Part shown: piece after piece, positions 24,609-35,969 of the stretch
How positions within the stretch are numbered: position 1 is the stretch's first letter
Layout: every line of letters begins with the position of its first letter
Assembly (NCBI GenBank): GCA_015680685.1
Contig: MNCI01029439.1
Location: forward strand, 1 to 64,000
Origin: Gnetum montanum
Lineage: Eukaryota > Streptophyta > Gnetopsida > Gnetales > Gnetaceae
Length of the DNA stretch: 64,000 nt
Reading direction: 5' to 3'
Notes under the pieces: generated by a model
What the model saw: only the letters and a program-made list of their open reading frames with translations
What the model was told of the DNA's origin: nothing
Database searches by the model: none
Translations under genes and position numbers: made by a program

Positions 24609-25423
24609 TGATGAGTGGCAAGGTACCCCTACACTTAACCATACGAATACGAGCATTACACGTGTGATCCGATCGAACTCTAAGGACTAAGTGCTTATGT
24701 GACTTATGGAACACTTGAGGTTAATCAATTGTTGTCTTCCCAGACATACTTGTATTGTCACAGTTGTATGGTTAAGTAAGTCTGAGGTATATGATTTGTA
24801 TGTCTTTTATCTTTTTATCGCCTATGCTAAGAGAGGAAAGGGTGAAGAGACTAAGTAACTAACTTTTACTAACTAAGCTTTAATCGTCCTAGCATCAATA
24901 TCCATTCCCACTTTCCGTACATACCCTGAACCAGTGTAACACTACTGGGATTACCAAACACTATTCGTTACTAGGTTACCAAGCGTAGCACACGTGCTCG
25001 AAGTGGTCGTACTGAATGCACTTAACTAAGAGTTGAGGGTTGAGAGAGATTAATCATCTAAGAAATCATTTAAGCATTTAACATTAATTAAATCCTAATT
25101 AGCTTAGTCCATGCATTGCAAGGTTTATCAGAAAGTTTGTCTTTATTTTCATACACAAATGTGTGCTTAGGTAAAATTTGCTCGAATAAAGATTTGTTCA
25201 CTTTGAAACTCCTACTACGGGCACATGGAAATTATTCTATCTCTGGAAAGGTAAAACTGCCAGAGTTTTGCTAAGGGTCTATATCTATATGGAGAAACAA
25301 CGGGGAGCCACCTCTTATTTATAGAACTGGCGCTAAGCTGCGATATTACGTACGTGATATCGTAGCTAACGAGACAATATCGCGTATGCGATATTGTGGC
25401 CTATGCGATATCGCGTCCCATCA
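24609..25423 (-). repeat. 3' LTR (Athila-like) of the chimeric minus-strand element
   Basis: Reverse complement of the family LTR: on the minus strand it starts TGATGGGACGCG at 25423 and ends CACTCATCA at 24609. Its U3 is unusual in carrying repeated CpG-bearing 'gcgatatcgc' motifs (25335-25415). TATA box near 25320 (tctataaataagagg on minus). Confidence 0.88.
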
Positions 25424-25436
25424 TACCCCCATGACT
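25424..25436 (-). other. Polypurine tract
   Basis: On the minus strand agtcatgggggta abuts the LTR start TGATGG. It is preceded by 'ctcaaggatgagttttcatt', as in the other copies. Confidence 0.85.
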
Positions 25437-27234
25437 GAATGAAAACTCATCCTTGAGTTCCTTACAAAATATTGGGAAGGTATGGGATTATTGACTTGAA
25501 TGGAACTAATGATGAATGAGGTGACATGTGAACGGATCATCATTACAATACATGACAAAATTAATGTTCATGACAACAAGAGTGAACACTATACATAATT
25601 GACATCCAGCCTTATTTGGTAGCTGAGAGAGAAAAGAGAAGAAAGAGAGAAAAGAAGAAGTCTACTACTGCCAACGCCAAGATTGCACCTTTCGTTGGCC
25701 ATCCATAAGCATGCCATCAATCTTGTCCCTTACATAACTACTTCAGCGCCAATCCATTCCAAGTGTTTCCTCCAGATCCAATCCATTGTTGTATGATTGC
25801 CATCTACACACACAACATAGTCTAATATTAGCAAGGATAAATGAATCATAATGCAATTGATACCTTGCTTCGGTGTAAGGTCCATTGGCTGGGTTGTGAT
25901 ATGGTTGATACAGATCTGGAGATATAATATTGGTGACTACTCAAGGTGTAGGGGTTTAGAGAAAATCAAAAAAATTGGACCAGGACCCCCATGACTAAGA
26001 GTGAACCTCCGGTAGCGATAGAATGGAAAAAGATAAGGAATAAGAATGATGAAGAAAAAGATACGACGGCAACGCCGATAAAATGGATGTCAAACATGGA
26101 AATGAACAAAAAAATTAATGATTGTAGAAATGTTTAAAGGAAAGAAATTAACGAATTCACCAAATAGGAATGCCAGTGGGTCCTTCCCAAAGAAAGCTCA
26201 TGCCCTTAATGCCCTGACAATCCCACATTCAAAGAGTCTGTAGGCTCTAGGAATGTCATTTGGAGACAAGAGTTAAAGTCTTAACCATAAGAATTTACCC
26301 AAAAATAAAACAATGTATCCACCAAAAGATGGACTACTGATACAACCAGAAATGAGGTGATAAATGGGGAAAGAAGGATGGAAATAAGAGAATGGAATGA
26401 AATCTAAAGAACAAGGTGATGTACAACCCCTTGTGTGTTAATGGTTAATGTGACTTAGTAGATGTCATTCCAAATCCAGCCTTAAACAAACCACATCCAG
26501 TGACTTCGCATTAATACATTTGGCCAATCCATCCACCCGAAGTAACAAGAATGCCTTTGCCATAGAGCCACCACCATTCTGACGGAATGAAAGAGGAGAA
26601 AATAGGAAGCAATAAGGGCCTTAGTTAGAGGGAACATGTTTATTTTTATTTTAGTTCCATAACCAGTGCTTGTAGCCCAAGTGATTATTTTGTCTAAGGG
26701 GTGTGCTTTGAATTCTCATTGGTTTTTTTGTGTTTTTGCGTGAGAACCACACCATGCAAACACTTATTATTTTTATTTGCTTAGCTTCCCGATAATGCGG
26801 CAATGTTGGAATAGTAAGAAAACTCAAGAAGAAAACATCCAAGCACCCAAGAGAATGGCCAGCACAAGTGCATCAAATTCCCTTGAAGTTACATCCTTTT
26901 TAATCCTTGAGTCCTTCCTTAGTTTGAGAAATACCCAGTCACCGATTCGTTGATAGTTCCTATTATTTGAGAAAGGGACTATACAGTTCCATGCCAAGAG
27001 AGACCATAGAAATTTATGGATGCATGGGTGATGTGGACTCATTGCCTATTATATCAAAAGAACCATACCTTAGTATCAACATCAGAACTTCAAGGTAAAA
27101 ACCAAACATTAGCAATCAATGAAATACAGTTCATACCATTAGAGCACTTATTAAGTGATGAATCAAACAAAGTAATCAAACACACAAAGAAATGAAAAAG
27201 TATAAACGATGTTGTAAAACAAAAACAAGAAAAG
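25437..27234 (-). other. 3' untranslated region of chimeric element
   Basis: No gene recognised. Reversed copies of the conserved UTR blocks are visible near 26610-26720 (agggccttagttagaggg, aaggggtgtgctttgaattc). Confidence 0.7.
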
Positions 27235-28170
27235 TTAAAGAAATTTGTAAAAAAAATGTGTAAAAAAAATTTTAAAAAGAACTGAGGGCCTCAAATGATT
27301 AGCATAGGTGGCCATCTCCCCCGTGACTGAATTGGAAGGGAGAGATCTGAAATAATAAGTAAGGTCATCCTCTCTCAAATGTGCTATGTGCATAGACCAT
27401 TCTAGGTTCATGATAAGGGTTGGTTGCACACAGACTAGTATTCTTCTATCGGAGTACTCATTTGGATTTTCTAAGAGTTTCCAACTTTCCTCGATTGGTA
27501 GTTTCAGAGTAAGGGTTGGAAGTTGGCAACACTCTTGCTCCAATGCATCTATGCTTTCTTCGTGGGTGCAAGTTGATTCCCCAGCTAGTTCCATGCATAT
27601 TGGTGTGTTGCTCTCTTGATTAGCTATTAACCATGGGGTGTTCTCTTGTTGTGTGGTTGCTACATACAGACACTTTTGTATGTTAACTTCTTGGGCACAT
27701 CGGTTGCATGCAGGAGATGTTGAACGTTCCTGTATGCTATCACCCTCTGTATCACTATATGTGATGCATGGAACCTTCTTCTTCTCGATCTTTCCATAAA
27801 TGTTTTCCTTAGATATTTTCAAGGAAAGATCATGGATTCCTAGGCATGCATTTATGGTACTTAGCCATGCCCTCCCCATTATTATTGGGAAGTCCCCTTT
27901 GTCATTATTGACTTGTATCACTAGGAAATTAGCTGGGTATGACCAACCATACACAGTGGTAACGATGTCCTCCATCAATCCCAAGGGAATAGTGATGGAC
28001 TGGTTAGCCAACTCTAAGCAAATATTGCTCTCCTTTAGTGGAGATAGGTTCTAGGATTTATACATTTCTTACAATATCAAGTTGACTCTGGAACCTGAGT
28101 CAATAAGAGCCTTACATGGTTCATTCCCAGAAACTTGGAGGTAGATTAGGGGACTTCCAGGATCAAAGAA
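27235..28170 (-). pseudogene. Athila-like aspartic protease region
   Basis: On the minus strand, near 28120-28080, the peptide CKALIDSGSRVNLI keeps the catalytic D-S-G that is mutated in the copy at 37990. Two stops follow. A 258-codon open frame (28011-27235) then reads MANQSITIPLGLMEDIVTT, GWSYPANF, FPIIMGRAWLST (flap and second protease motif) and KKKVPCI. After that the frame shows acidic, Cys-containing sequence without RT similarity and runs into the UTR (EMATYANHL over the internal purine motif). The enzyme would cleave gag. It is the least damaged coding block of this element. Confidence 0.8.
27312..27330 (-). other. Internal polypurine-like motif
   Basis: On the minus strand tcagtcacgggggagatgg, about 1.9 kb upstream of the 3' purine tract of this element. 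Confidence 0.65.
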
Positions 28171-28780
28171 TTTCCTGGGAAGGTGGCCCACCTTGATCCA
28201 GTCAGTGATGGTATGTGTTAACATAACCGTATGCGTTGAGCTCTATTGTTGGTTTGAAGGGAGCTCTGAAGCCTTATTTGATGGAGGAACATTTGGAGGC
28301 TCAACTGCTTGTGGTTGTGAGAGCTTGTTTGGACTATTGGTTTTGAAGAAAGGTCTTCTCCTTGTACGATTGTTAGAACTGACATCAGGTTGAAGGTTTA
28401 CTACTCTCGTAGCATTGCATTTCTGCGGTTGAGTGGGGAGTTTCCCTTGCATCGTTGGAGTAGGTGGTAGTGGAGCTATCGGTGTAAGAGTGGCGGATAT
28501 ATTTAGAGGATGGTATGCATGTGGTTTGTCTCTCTCAGGAGAAGGAGTATTATAGTACACCTAAGCTTGGTAGTATCATTGTGGGATCACATGATCAACA
28601 GAGTCACTTGGGGAGATTGGTTGCTACATGTAATAGCCATATGGATCCAGTTGCTGGTAAGGGTATTGTTGCCTTGGTAGTGGCATCCCCCATGATTATG
28701 GGTATTGCCACTGCTAGTAAGGGTATTGTTGCCTTGGTAGTGGAATCCCCCATGATTATGGGTATTGCCACTGCTTGAGG
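28171..28780 (-). pseudogene. Gln/Tyr/Pro-rich gag tail with tandem duplication
   Basis: The minus frame reads QWQYPQSWG-like and LPRQQYPYQQ twice, then LDPYGYYMQQP, and later QGKLPTQPQKCNATRVVNLQPD, which matches GELLAQSQQCNATRAINLQPN near 37660. The repeat is a ~60-bp DNA duplication (about 28665-28784, plus strand gtaagggtattgttgccttg twice). This low-complexity tail bridges gag and protease in Athila-like copies here. Confidence 0.75.
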
Positions 28781-30319
28781 AAAGGCTTGGCTTAGGGAGT
28801 GCAGTGCTAAATAATATAGTTTTGACTTGATAAAGTTATTTACTGCATCTTTGAAGATATCCAAAAGGTGAGTTTTCGCTATTAGCTCATGGATTTCATT
28901 GAGGGAAGCTCTCCAACGTTGTATGACTTTTTGTACTAGCTTTAGCACTCCTTGCTTGATGTTGATTAATTGGTCTAGTGTGGCCTCGGGCTTCAAGTGG
29001 TATTTGAAATGAGTTACAAATTGACTAAGTAATTCTTCCAAAGTGGGTATAGAAGCCCTAAGGAGCGCACGGTACCAGCCAAGAGATTTTCTAGTCAAGG
29101 ACATGGCAAAGACATGGATGATCACTTGAGGCCATGCTTGCAAAAGAAAACATTTGGAATGAAAAGTTGTGAGGTGAGCATTAGGATCCCCCTCACCATT
29201 GTATTTTGTGAATTGAGGAATTTGGATCCCAAGAGGCAAAGTTAGCGGCGAGACCACAAGACTGATGGGGTCATCTTGATAGAAGTCTGTCACATGGACT
29301 GTTTCTGAGTTGGCCACTTTAAGTTGCCTAACCTCCTCCGAGAGAGTTTGAATGAGTTGGAATGCTTCATCCAAACTCAAGGATGATGCAGTAGGTTGCA
29401 TTGGTTGCACTACCTGTGATGTTGTCTAAGCAGTCCACATCCCAGTTATGGGCTATGCCACCACATGGGATGCTTGTTGAGTTTGTTGTTGAGTGTATTG
29501 TGGAATGTACAATCGTTGTGCCATAGGCACAGAGGTCATAGCCCACCACATGGTTGTGGCTTGGGTTGTTATTGGAGGTGCTACCAAGATAGTTGGGATG
29601 AAGGACACCTGACTTGTTTGTGGCTAAGATATAGGTAGCGTGTGCACATACGACAGTGTCGGCATCACAGATGCTGGCAAGGAAGGATACATAGATGGGG
29701 AGGAGATGATAAAGGGGATAGTGTTAGAGGGCCCTACACCTTGTGCATGTAGCACCTGGTGGCTAGCTACCATAGGCGTGGACCTAGGGGATGAGAGTGA
29801 CACCACTACCTCAAAGAAGATAGATGACTACAACTAATGTGGGGCAAAGCTAGAGATGGGCTATTGGGCAGAGGCAAAGAATGGGATACCACTATTTGAA
29901 TGATCTTTGAACTCCTCTTGCTCATACTATAGTGGCTCGTTATAGTTTGATGTCACATCTTGCTCTTTCAGCCCACTTAATCAAACAAGTTGGTCTAGTA
30001 GCCACTTGAAGGTGTCAGTGAGTGAGATGAACATGTTGGGTATAGGAAGGAACTCCTTCCCATTTTGATGAATGACTTCAAAGCTACGCTTTGCATCTAT
30101 TTCTTGGTAGTCTAGGGATAGACCCGCTTGAAGATTCACACAAAGGAAGTTGTATCTTTTTTCATCCAATGCCATGTGTTTAGGTAGTTGGTTATGCAAT
30201 CTGAGTGACTGCCATTGTGGCTATATAGGATTTAGTGGGGGCTCAATGTCCACCACTTGTTGGATGGGACGAGCTACCTCCATGCTTAGGGTAGAGGTTG
30301 AAGGGTTCATGGGATTCAT
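28781..30319 (-). pseudogene. Tat-like gag
   Basis: The ATG at 30319 opens MNPMNPSTSTLSMEVARP. After several stops, a 268-codon frame includes LDEAFQLIQTLSEEVRQL, QIPQFTKYNGEGDPNAHLTTF, VFAMSLTRKSLGWY, LLSQFVTHFKY and LVQKVIQRWRASL. This is the PF03732-type retrotransposon gag core in the form seen in Tat/Ogre relatives (G-x-GDP-x-AHL, L-x-W). It does not resemble the gag of the Athila-like copies, although the downstream protease does. Near 28780 it passes into the Athila-type tail in a different frame. Confidence 0.75.
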
Positions 30320-30751
30320 GTTACAATGTAGAAAAACATAAGAAAACAAAGCACTAATAGAAAACATTTAAGGGTAGAAAATGTTGAAAAAATGACTAAG
30401 TATGAAAACTGTGAAAATAAGCCAAAAAAATGACCGACTCTAGAAATGTTGTCAGAAAGTGACTAACTCTGGCATTATGCTCATTATGCTTTGAGGGATT
30501 GTTATGCTCTCCAAAGCACTCAGAGCTTGACACAACGGACACAGTTGGACTTTTTGTCTTATGGGATTCTAGAGAAACTGACAACTAGGACCAATCTACA
30601 CTAATCAAAATGCAAATAAATCCTACAATGGCTTATGATCTAGCTACTACTATGGTAGGTCCATAGGGGTGTTACATCTATGCTAGCTTGCAACTAGTAA
30701 CAAAGGTGCAGAAAGCACATGGGACTACCCTCGAACATGGAAGGAATAAGA
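30320..30751 (-). other. Leader between primer site and gag
   Basis: No coding sequence recognised. It lies between the primer site and the gag ATG. Confidence 0.5.
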
Positions 30752-30769
30752 GCCCTCCTTCTAGCACCA
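30752..30769 (-). other. Primer-binding site, Tat-like element
   Basis: The minus strand reads TGGTGCTAGAAGGAGGGC, starting with the TGG that pairs with a tRNA CCA end. The same sequence with one change occurs at 49309-49325 in another minus-strand Tat-type element. I do not assign the tRNA. Confidence 0.6.
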
Positions 30770-30776
30770 AAAACTA

Positions 30777-32679
30777 TGATGTATGAAAAGGTCAATGGCT
30801 AGAACACTAAGAGGTTGGCAAGCATATAGCCTAACCCCAAATCTGTGTGAGGGATATGCTAGGAAATGAAAACGAGATGCCCTGAATAGTTTGGTCGATC
30901 AGACAGGGACTTATGTGGTGTTAAAACAACCATATGCAAAAGGGATTTATACTATGTTATGCACAAACACCAGGATAGGCTAAGCCAAAGCGTAGTGAGA
31001 TGTCCCTACTTGAGAACAATGACGTGAACGTGAAAATATGCATCAAACAGTGGAAAAATGTAAGAGTTATGCTTAATATCAAAGAAAAATGCTTGAAAAA
31101 AATGGAACAAAGCTTAAGAACGAAAGCTGCACCACCCCAAGAAGGGGGAGCATAGCTATTGCAAGAAAAAAGGTGAGAATGGTACACAGTGTACAGGTAA
31201 GAATAGTGGTAGCATAGCAATGCGGTCATAGTCTTTAAGATGCCTGGGACGTGGAGCTAATGACTACCATGGGGACTGAACCTATTGAGTTGGCTGTTGC
31301 TATGTTTTGTAGGTGTAATGGTAGAATGCATTTTGGGAGGTGCCAAGGTGCAAAGCGTAGGTGTTCAGGTGCGAGAATGCCAAGGATTCTCAGAAAGTTA
31401 AAATGCTCAATGCTTTTTTAATTTGTCAACCCTTAGAGTATTGAACGTTAGGGTATTTATAGGGCTAGGTTTAGCATGAAACGCGGATCAGGCACCACAT
31501 GGGATGGATGCCACATGGCATGAGCATAGATGGGGTTACACTGACATGTTACACTCCCATGAGAGTAGCAAAGTGTTACGCTCTAAAGAACAACAACGGG
31601 TCCCCAGAGAATATTGAACTGTGACTACACTACTTGGACTGCATGTGCCAAAGTTTGAAAGACCATAATGCACTTGCAAATAGTGCAAAACAATACAACT
31701 TCGAGTCTACACTCTGGGACTATGTATTTTCCCCTTTTGAGTAGGGTTAAGCACTGGGACAATGTTTGGGACCGATGGGGGTGCAAAAGAAATGCCAAGT
31801 GTTGATCTTGGTTGCTAGAGGAACGTTGGAGTTGAGATGAAGGCCGATGCCAAGTTCTGGAGGATGTTAGAGGCTTTTCTTTAGTGTCAAGCTGGCTCCA
31901 CTCTAGAGTGTAATACAACACTTAGTGAAAATTTGCAAAATTTTGATGTTTCACATTGGTTACATTGGCTACACTAGGGAGTGTAGTAGGGGAACTTAGC
32001 TAAATTTTGAAAAAATCTGTAGTCTTCCTTCATGGCACACTAGCTATGCTCTGGGGTGTGGCAGGAGAGGTAGCCTTAGAAGTTAGAAAATGTGCCAAAT
32101 GTATCTTCCATGTCAAGCTAGCTTGATAGATTCTTTTCCAACACTTAGGCATAATTGGGAATTGGAACCTATGCTATGCTGGGAAGCCTAGCAAGCATGA
32201 CAAACCCAAGAGATAGAAAATTTTCCAAACTATTATTGCCATCTCAAGAAATTCTAACAACCTCTAGCTTGGTACTTGGGGGAACTGTTCACTAGATCAT
32301 GTGCCATGTTGGTTATGCTAGGGAGCATAGCAAGCATGACAACTTAGGAGATAGAAAATTTGCTAAACTATTTCGTCCATCCCAAGCAATCCTTGGTCAC
32401 TCCTAGCTTAGCACTTGGCCAAACTAGCCATGGAAGTGTGTGCTACACTGGCTATGTTGGGGAGTTTAGCAAGTAGATCCAAAGCATAGTAGGACACTTA
32501 GAAATATTTTCATGTAATTGCTGCTGACACTTAGAAAATTTTTTAAAACAAGCCTTGATGTGTGCTATGCTAGCTACGTTGGAGAGCGTAGCACCAACAC
32601 TTAGAAAACTTTGTGAAGTTTTGACACTTAAAAAAATTTTCTATTGAACTGTAGAAGCTCAAAATTGGTGGTGTTTCAA
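30777..32679 (-). repeat. 5' LTR of Tat-like family
   Basis: Aligns in blocks with 54392-56024 and more loosely with 62633-63831. On the minus strand it begins TGAAACACC (32679), has a TATA box ctataaatac (31462-31453) and ends near 30777 before the primer site. U3 holds several imperfect inverted motifs such as gctacgtt...gagcgtagc (32570-32593). The outer boundary is inferred from the other copies and is not preceded by a purine tract, as expected of a 5' LTR. Confidence 0.7.
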
Positions 32680-33699
32680 ATTATATTTTTGAACCACTTG
32701 ATTTTTCTTTACAGATTATTTTTTATGGATGTTTCCATTAGACTGTGTCAAGTGGGTTTTTTGTTTTTGGCTATTTTTTGGTATAAGTTTGGTATCTTTT
32801 CTGCAGTAAACTATTATGAATTTTAAAGTTTTAATTTTATGGGTGTTCAGCTCATCATTCAAGGATTTCAATGGTTTTGGAATCATGAAAATTGGATGAA
32901 TAGTTTGTTTCTGGTGAGTGTTTTCGTTAGCTTGTGCAAAATGGGGTTTTGATTAAGATGACATGGTTATGTTATTTTTGTAATTTTTTCTAAAAAATAA
33001 TTAAGAATATTTATTTTTTCTTATTATGGGAGTATAGTTCATGGTTTTATGATTCTAATGGCTATAAAATCATCAAATTTTGTTAAGAAGTTAATTTTTT
33101 ATGGATGTTTTTGTAAGGTCATGCAAAATTAAGGTTTTGAGGCTATTATGCATTTACCCTTGTCAAGATGGGCAACGTTGAGACTTTAGAAAATTTTTTC
33201 CATCAATGTCCCATGATCTTGGGGATAGGCTAAGATGTTATGAAGCATTTAGAAGTGGTTTCGATTAATTAAAATTTAGTTTGATAATTTTTCTCTATTG
33301 TTTACTGTGGTCATTCTCTACAATTTTGATGTTGTTGAAATTTGTGGAATTATGGGTTATGAGCCTAGGTTGTGTTTTGAAATTTTTTTTAAGTATGGAA
33401 TTAAGCTTGGAAATTGAAATTTTAGTTCTACCTTATCACTTTCACATTTTTGGTTCCAAACTATCAATTCCATGCTTTTAGTTGTAAACAATCATTCTCA
33501 CACTTTTGGTTTTAAACTATTATTTCTATTTAAGTGTGAACTATTCCATTTAGCATTTTGCCTATGTGTTGTTTTGCATGTTGAATTGTTATGTGGTTGT
33601 AGAAATAAGTTGTTATGTTCATGTGGTATTATGAAGTTTTAATTTTGTTTTGCACAGTTGGAACTATTATGTGTTAGATGATATAGGACCTTCTTGAAG
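32680..33699. repeat. T-rich DNA with degenerate ~190-bp repeats
   Basis: Three related segments recur near 32722, 32910 and 33098: 'tatggatgttt...tgtcaagtggg', 'gagtgttttcgtt...gtgcaaaatgggg' and 'tatggatgttttt...catgcaaaatt', each followed by similar text. The plus strand is T-rich in the manner of plant introns. No coding sequence recognised. Confidence 0.5.
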
Positions 33700-34300
33700 C
33701 CCATCTTGATTGTTATAGAGTTGGTGGGTGTCTTGTGCTATATTCATGTGCCTAGTCCCAACACTTCACCTCATGACATGGAGTAAGAAATTTTTTTACT
33801 ATGGATCTAACCAGGAGCAAGGAAGTTGCTAATATACCTACTTCAGAACTTTAGTATGATGATTTGATCACACTTAGCTTCTGAAACAATAATGACCATT
33901 GTTGAAACCATTGTTCTTCATTCTTGCAGCATGATTATCAAGTTCCTAGTTGATGATCCTAAGGTTCGTGTAGAGGATGAATCACATGATGACACAACCG
34001 CTATGGACACTTGAAACTTATCAAAAATTTGGGATTTGCTCGAGTTTAGGTAGTACAACATGAACAACACCTTGCTAGTGGGCCATCGCATACACACCTT
34101 GTTCCAAAACCCTCTAGGCACTGTCTACCATATAGATGGGTATGTGTGATCATTATAATCTTCATTTTTTGGGTTTAGTTGTTATTTTTTTATGAATTTG
34201 TAATAATTTTCACTATTTCACTTTCCTACAGGTACAGGTTAAATGATCAAGGGTGATAACCTTTTATCCTTGGCCCAAACAATGGTGAGGGCATTCACCA
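33700..34300 (+). pseudogene. Possible spliced exons of an unrecognised gene
   Basis: A plausible donor at 33783 (gtaagaaa) pairs with an acceptor ending at 33929 (ttcttgcag), and a donor at 34140 (gtatgtgtg) with an acceptor ending at 34231 (ctttcctacag). Joined this way the frame stays coherent across both junctions (both phase 2). It includes VPSPNTSPHDM before the first intron, NTLLVGHRIHTLFQNPLG and VYHID in the second exon, and YRLNDQ after the second. Two stops in exon 2 replace likely Gln or Arg codons, and the frame fails after 34256. I do not recognise the protein. It could be a host gene relic or an accessory transposon gene. Confidence 0.35.
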
Positions 34301-34980
34301 AAAGCTTAATAATAAGGCTTGAGGTGATGGACCAATTGAATGATGATTTTAATAATTACATCAAATGTCATCCTAAGGCACATAGGAGATGTCTAGAAAA
34401 TGGGATGATTCATAGTGGGTAGAAAAATCCATCTCATGATGTAGAAGCAAACCCATCTTCTAGAGCTCCAAGGATGCCTTTAACATATAGGTGAAGTGAG
34501 TATATTGGTTTGTTGATTTTGATTATCTCTGGTCATTGAGTTATTTAGGCTTTGATTGGTTAAATGGTTGTACTAGTTTTGTTTTAACTTGGCTATATTT
34601 GTTATATTTTTCTCTACAATCTTATGTCAAGACAAACAAGAAATTTTTACTATGTTGTAGGGGTTGCCTCATCAACCAAAGTTACTATAATCACTTCAGG
34701 ATGCACTGAGGAGACCTTGATCCTCAAGTTCGGTGAGGTGGAACTTGCCTAATATTGGTTGGCTAACCATGCATCTAAGGCTATTCAGACAAGGATCATT
34801 CATGTAGGCCTACTTGACATCTTCATGACCTCAAGCCCTATCATTCACATTGTGTAAATGATTAACATTATTGGCTCCTTTAGCAAAGAGATTAAGAGCT
34901 TTTTCACTCATGTTCATGCTGTGACTTTTACCTTGGATGTTAACAAATCCACCTTCTATGACCTCTTTGGTATTCCCAAT
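34282..34980 (+). pseudogene. Plant-transposon-type ORF remnant, part 1 (interrupted)
   Basis: Plus-strand coding-like sequence. The first segment is MVRAFTKSLIIRLEVMDQLN. After a non-coding gap with splice-like edges near 34492-34660 comes KVTIITSGCTEETLILKFG, then FSKEIKSFFTHVHAVTFTLD and STFYDLFGIPN at the insertion point. Stops are few and fit single transitions. The tone (FY-x-x-x-GIP) recalls the uncharacterised 'plant transposon protein' ORFs carried by gypsy elements, but I cannot name it. The frame resumes at 44382. Confidence 0.5.
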
Positions 34981-35811
34981 CGATGAACATGTTTTTGACA
35001 TCAGCCGCAACGTCGAGTATGCAACGTCAGGGTCTTGATGCGATGTTGCATATGAGATGTCGGGGTATATGCTCCAAGTCTATAAATACCATGTCTAGGC
35101 TCTAGTTTTGCATAGTTTTGAAGTTAGTTTTTAGTCAAAGTAGTGAAGCTCTTACCATTTATTTTCCTCAGAGCTAGAATATTTTTTGAGTGTTCGCAGA
35201 AGGAGTCTAAGTGTGTATGGTTCTTTGTTCAAGAACTGATGTACCTGAGCACAACAATGTGATGGGAATAAAGTGAACTCTTTTGACAATCCTTGTAGCA
35301 CTGAGAATAGATTAAGATTTTCTTTAATACATTTTACTTTCTTATTCTTTACTTTAATGCATTTAAATTAAGCAATTTATTTCTAGTTGTTAATGAACAC
35401 GAGCACACCCACTTCAAGCATTCATATAGTACTTGGTAACCCAGCAACGCTTAACATTTGGTAGCCCAATAGTGCTATATGTGTTTAGGAAAGTGGGACA
35501 GTTACTTGTGTTAGGCTAGATAGGTAGTAAACAAGTTAGATTTTAAGTTACTCTACTCTTCATTCTTGTTGTAGGCGATTACATCTATAAAACATCAAAT
35601 AATAAAAAATCATATACCTCAATTACACTTAAACCATACCCTCGAGCCTCACAAGTATTGTTGGGAAGACAACAAATGTTCTCAATGCCTATTTCACTTC
35701 CTAGAAGAGCTAGTGCATTAGATAACTATAGGTCCATAGAATTCGACTGAATCATGCATAAAATGTTAGTGATTCATATGGTTGGGCGTAGGGGTACCTT
35801 GTTGCTCATCA
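34981..35811 (+). repeat. 5' LTR
   Basis: 831 bp, starting CGATGAACATG (canonical TG changed to CG) and ending CTCATCA. TATA box tataaatacc at 35081-35090, about 100 bp from the start. It matches 43538-44376 throughout. Confidence 0.93.
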
Positions 35812-35812
35812 T

Positions 35813-35830
35813 TGGTGCCATTGCTAGGGA
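35813..35830 (+). other. Primer-binding site (tRNA-Asp)
   Basis: TGGTGCCATTGCTAGGGA differs from the complement of the plant tRNA-Asp 3' end (TGGCGCCGTTGCCGGGGA) at four sites, all transitions. It is the best preserved primer site of the family here. Confidence 0.85.
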
Positions 35831-35969
35831 CCTTTTTGTTGTTTCATACACTATCTAGGACGTAGTAAAAAGTATTTAAATCTTTGGACCGAACCTTAGA
35901 GTCATATCTTATTTTACCATTACTACAACAAATTCCTAGAGCACATTGATTTTTATTTGCTAACTGAAA

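Larger units (their letters stand above)
24609..32679 (-). mobile_element. Chimeric gypsy element: Tat-like 5' half, Athila-like 3' half
   Basis: From high to low coordinates: Tat-like LTR (30777-32679), primer site (30752-30769), Tat-like gag (28781-30319), a switch near 28780, Athila-like Gln-rich gag tail, protease, internal purine motif, 3' UTR, purine tract and Athila-like LTR. The two end LTRs belong to different families, so this did not arise by one normal retrotransposition. Template switching between co-packaged RNAs or later recombination could explain it. RT and integrase are absent. Confidence 0.7.

Noticed and set aside
28515-28778. 87-codon plus-strand ORF with an internal peptide repeat
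   Set aside because: It is antisense to the gag tail; the repeat is the 60-bp duplication read backwards.
30777-32679. Solo LTR interpretation
   Set aside because: A primer site and a gag ATG follow in the right order, so it is better read as the 5' LTR of the chimeric element.
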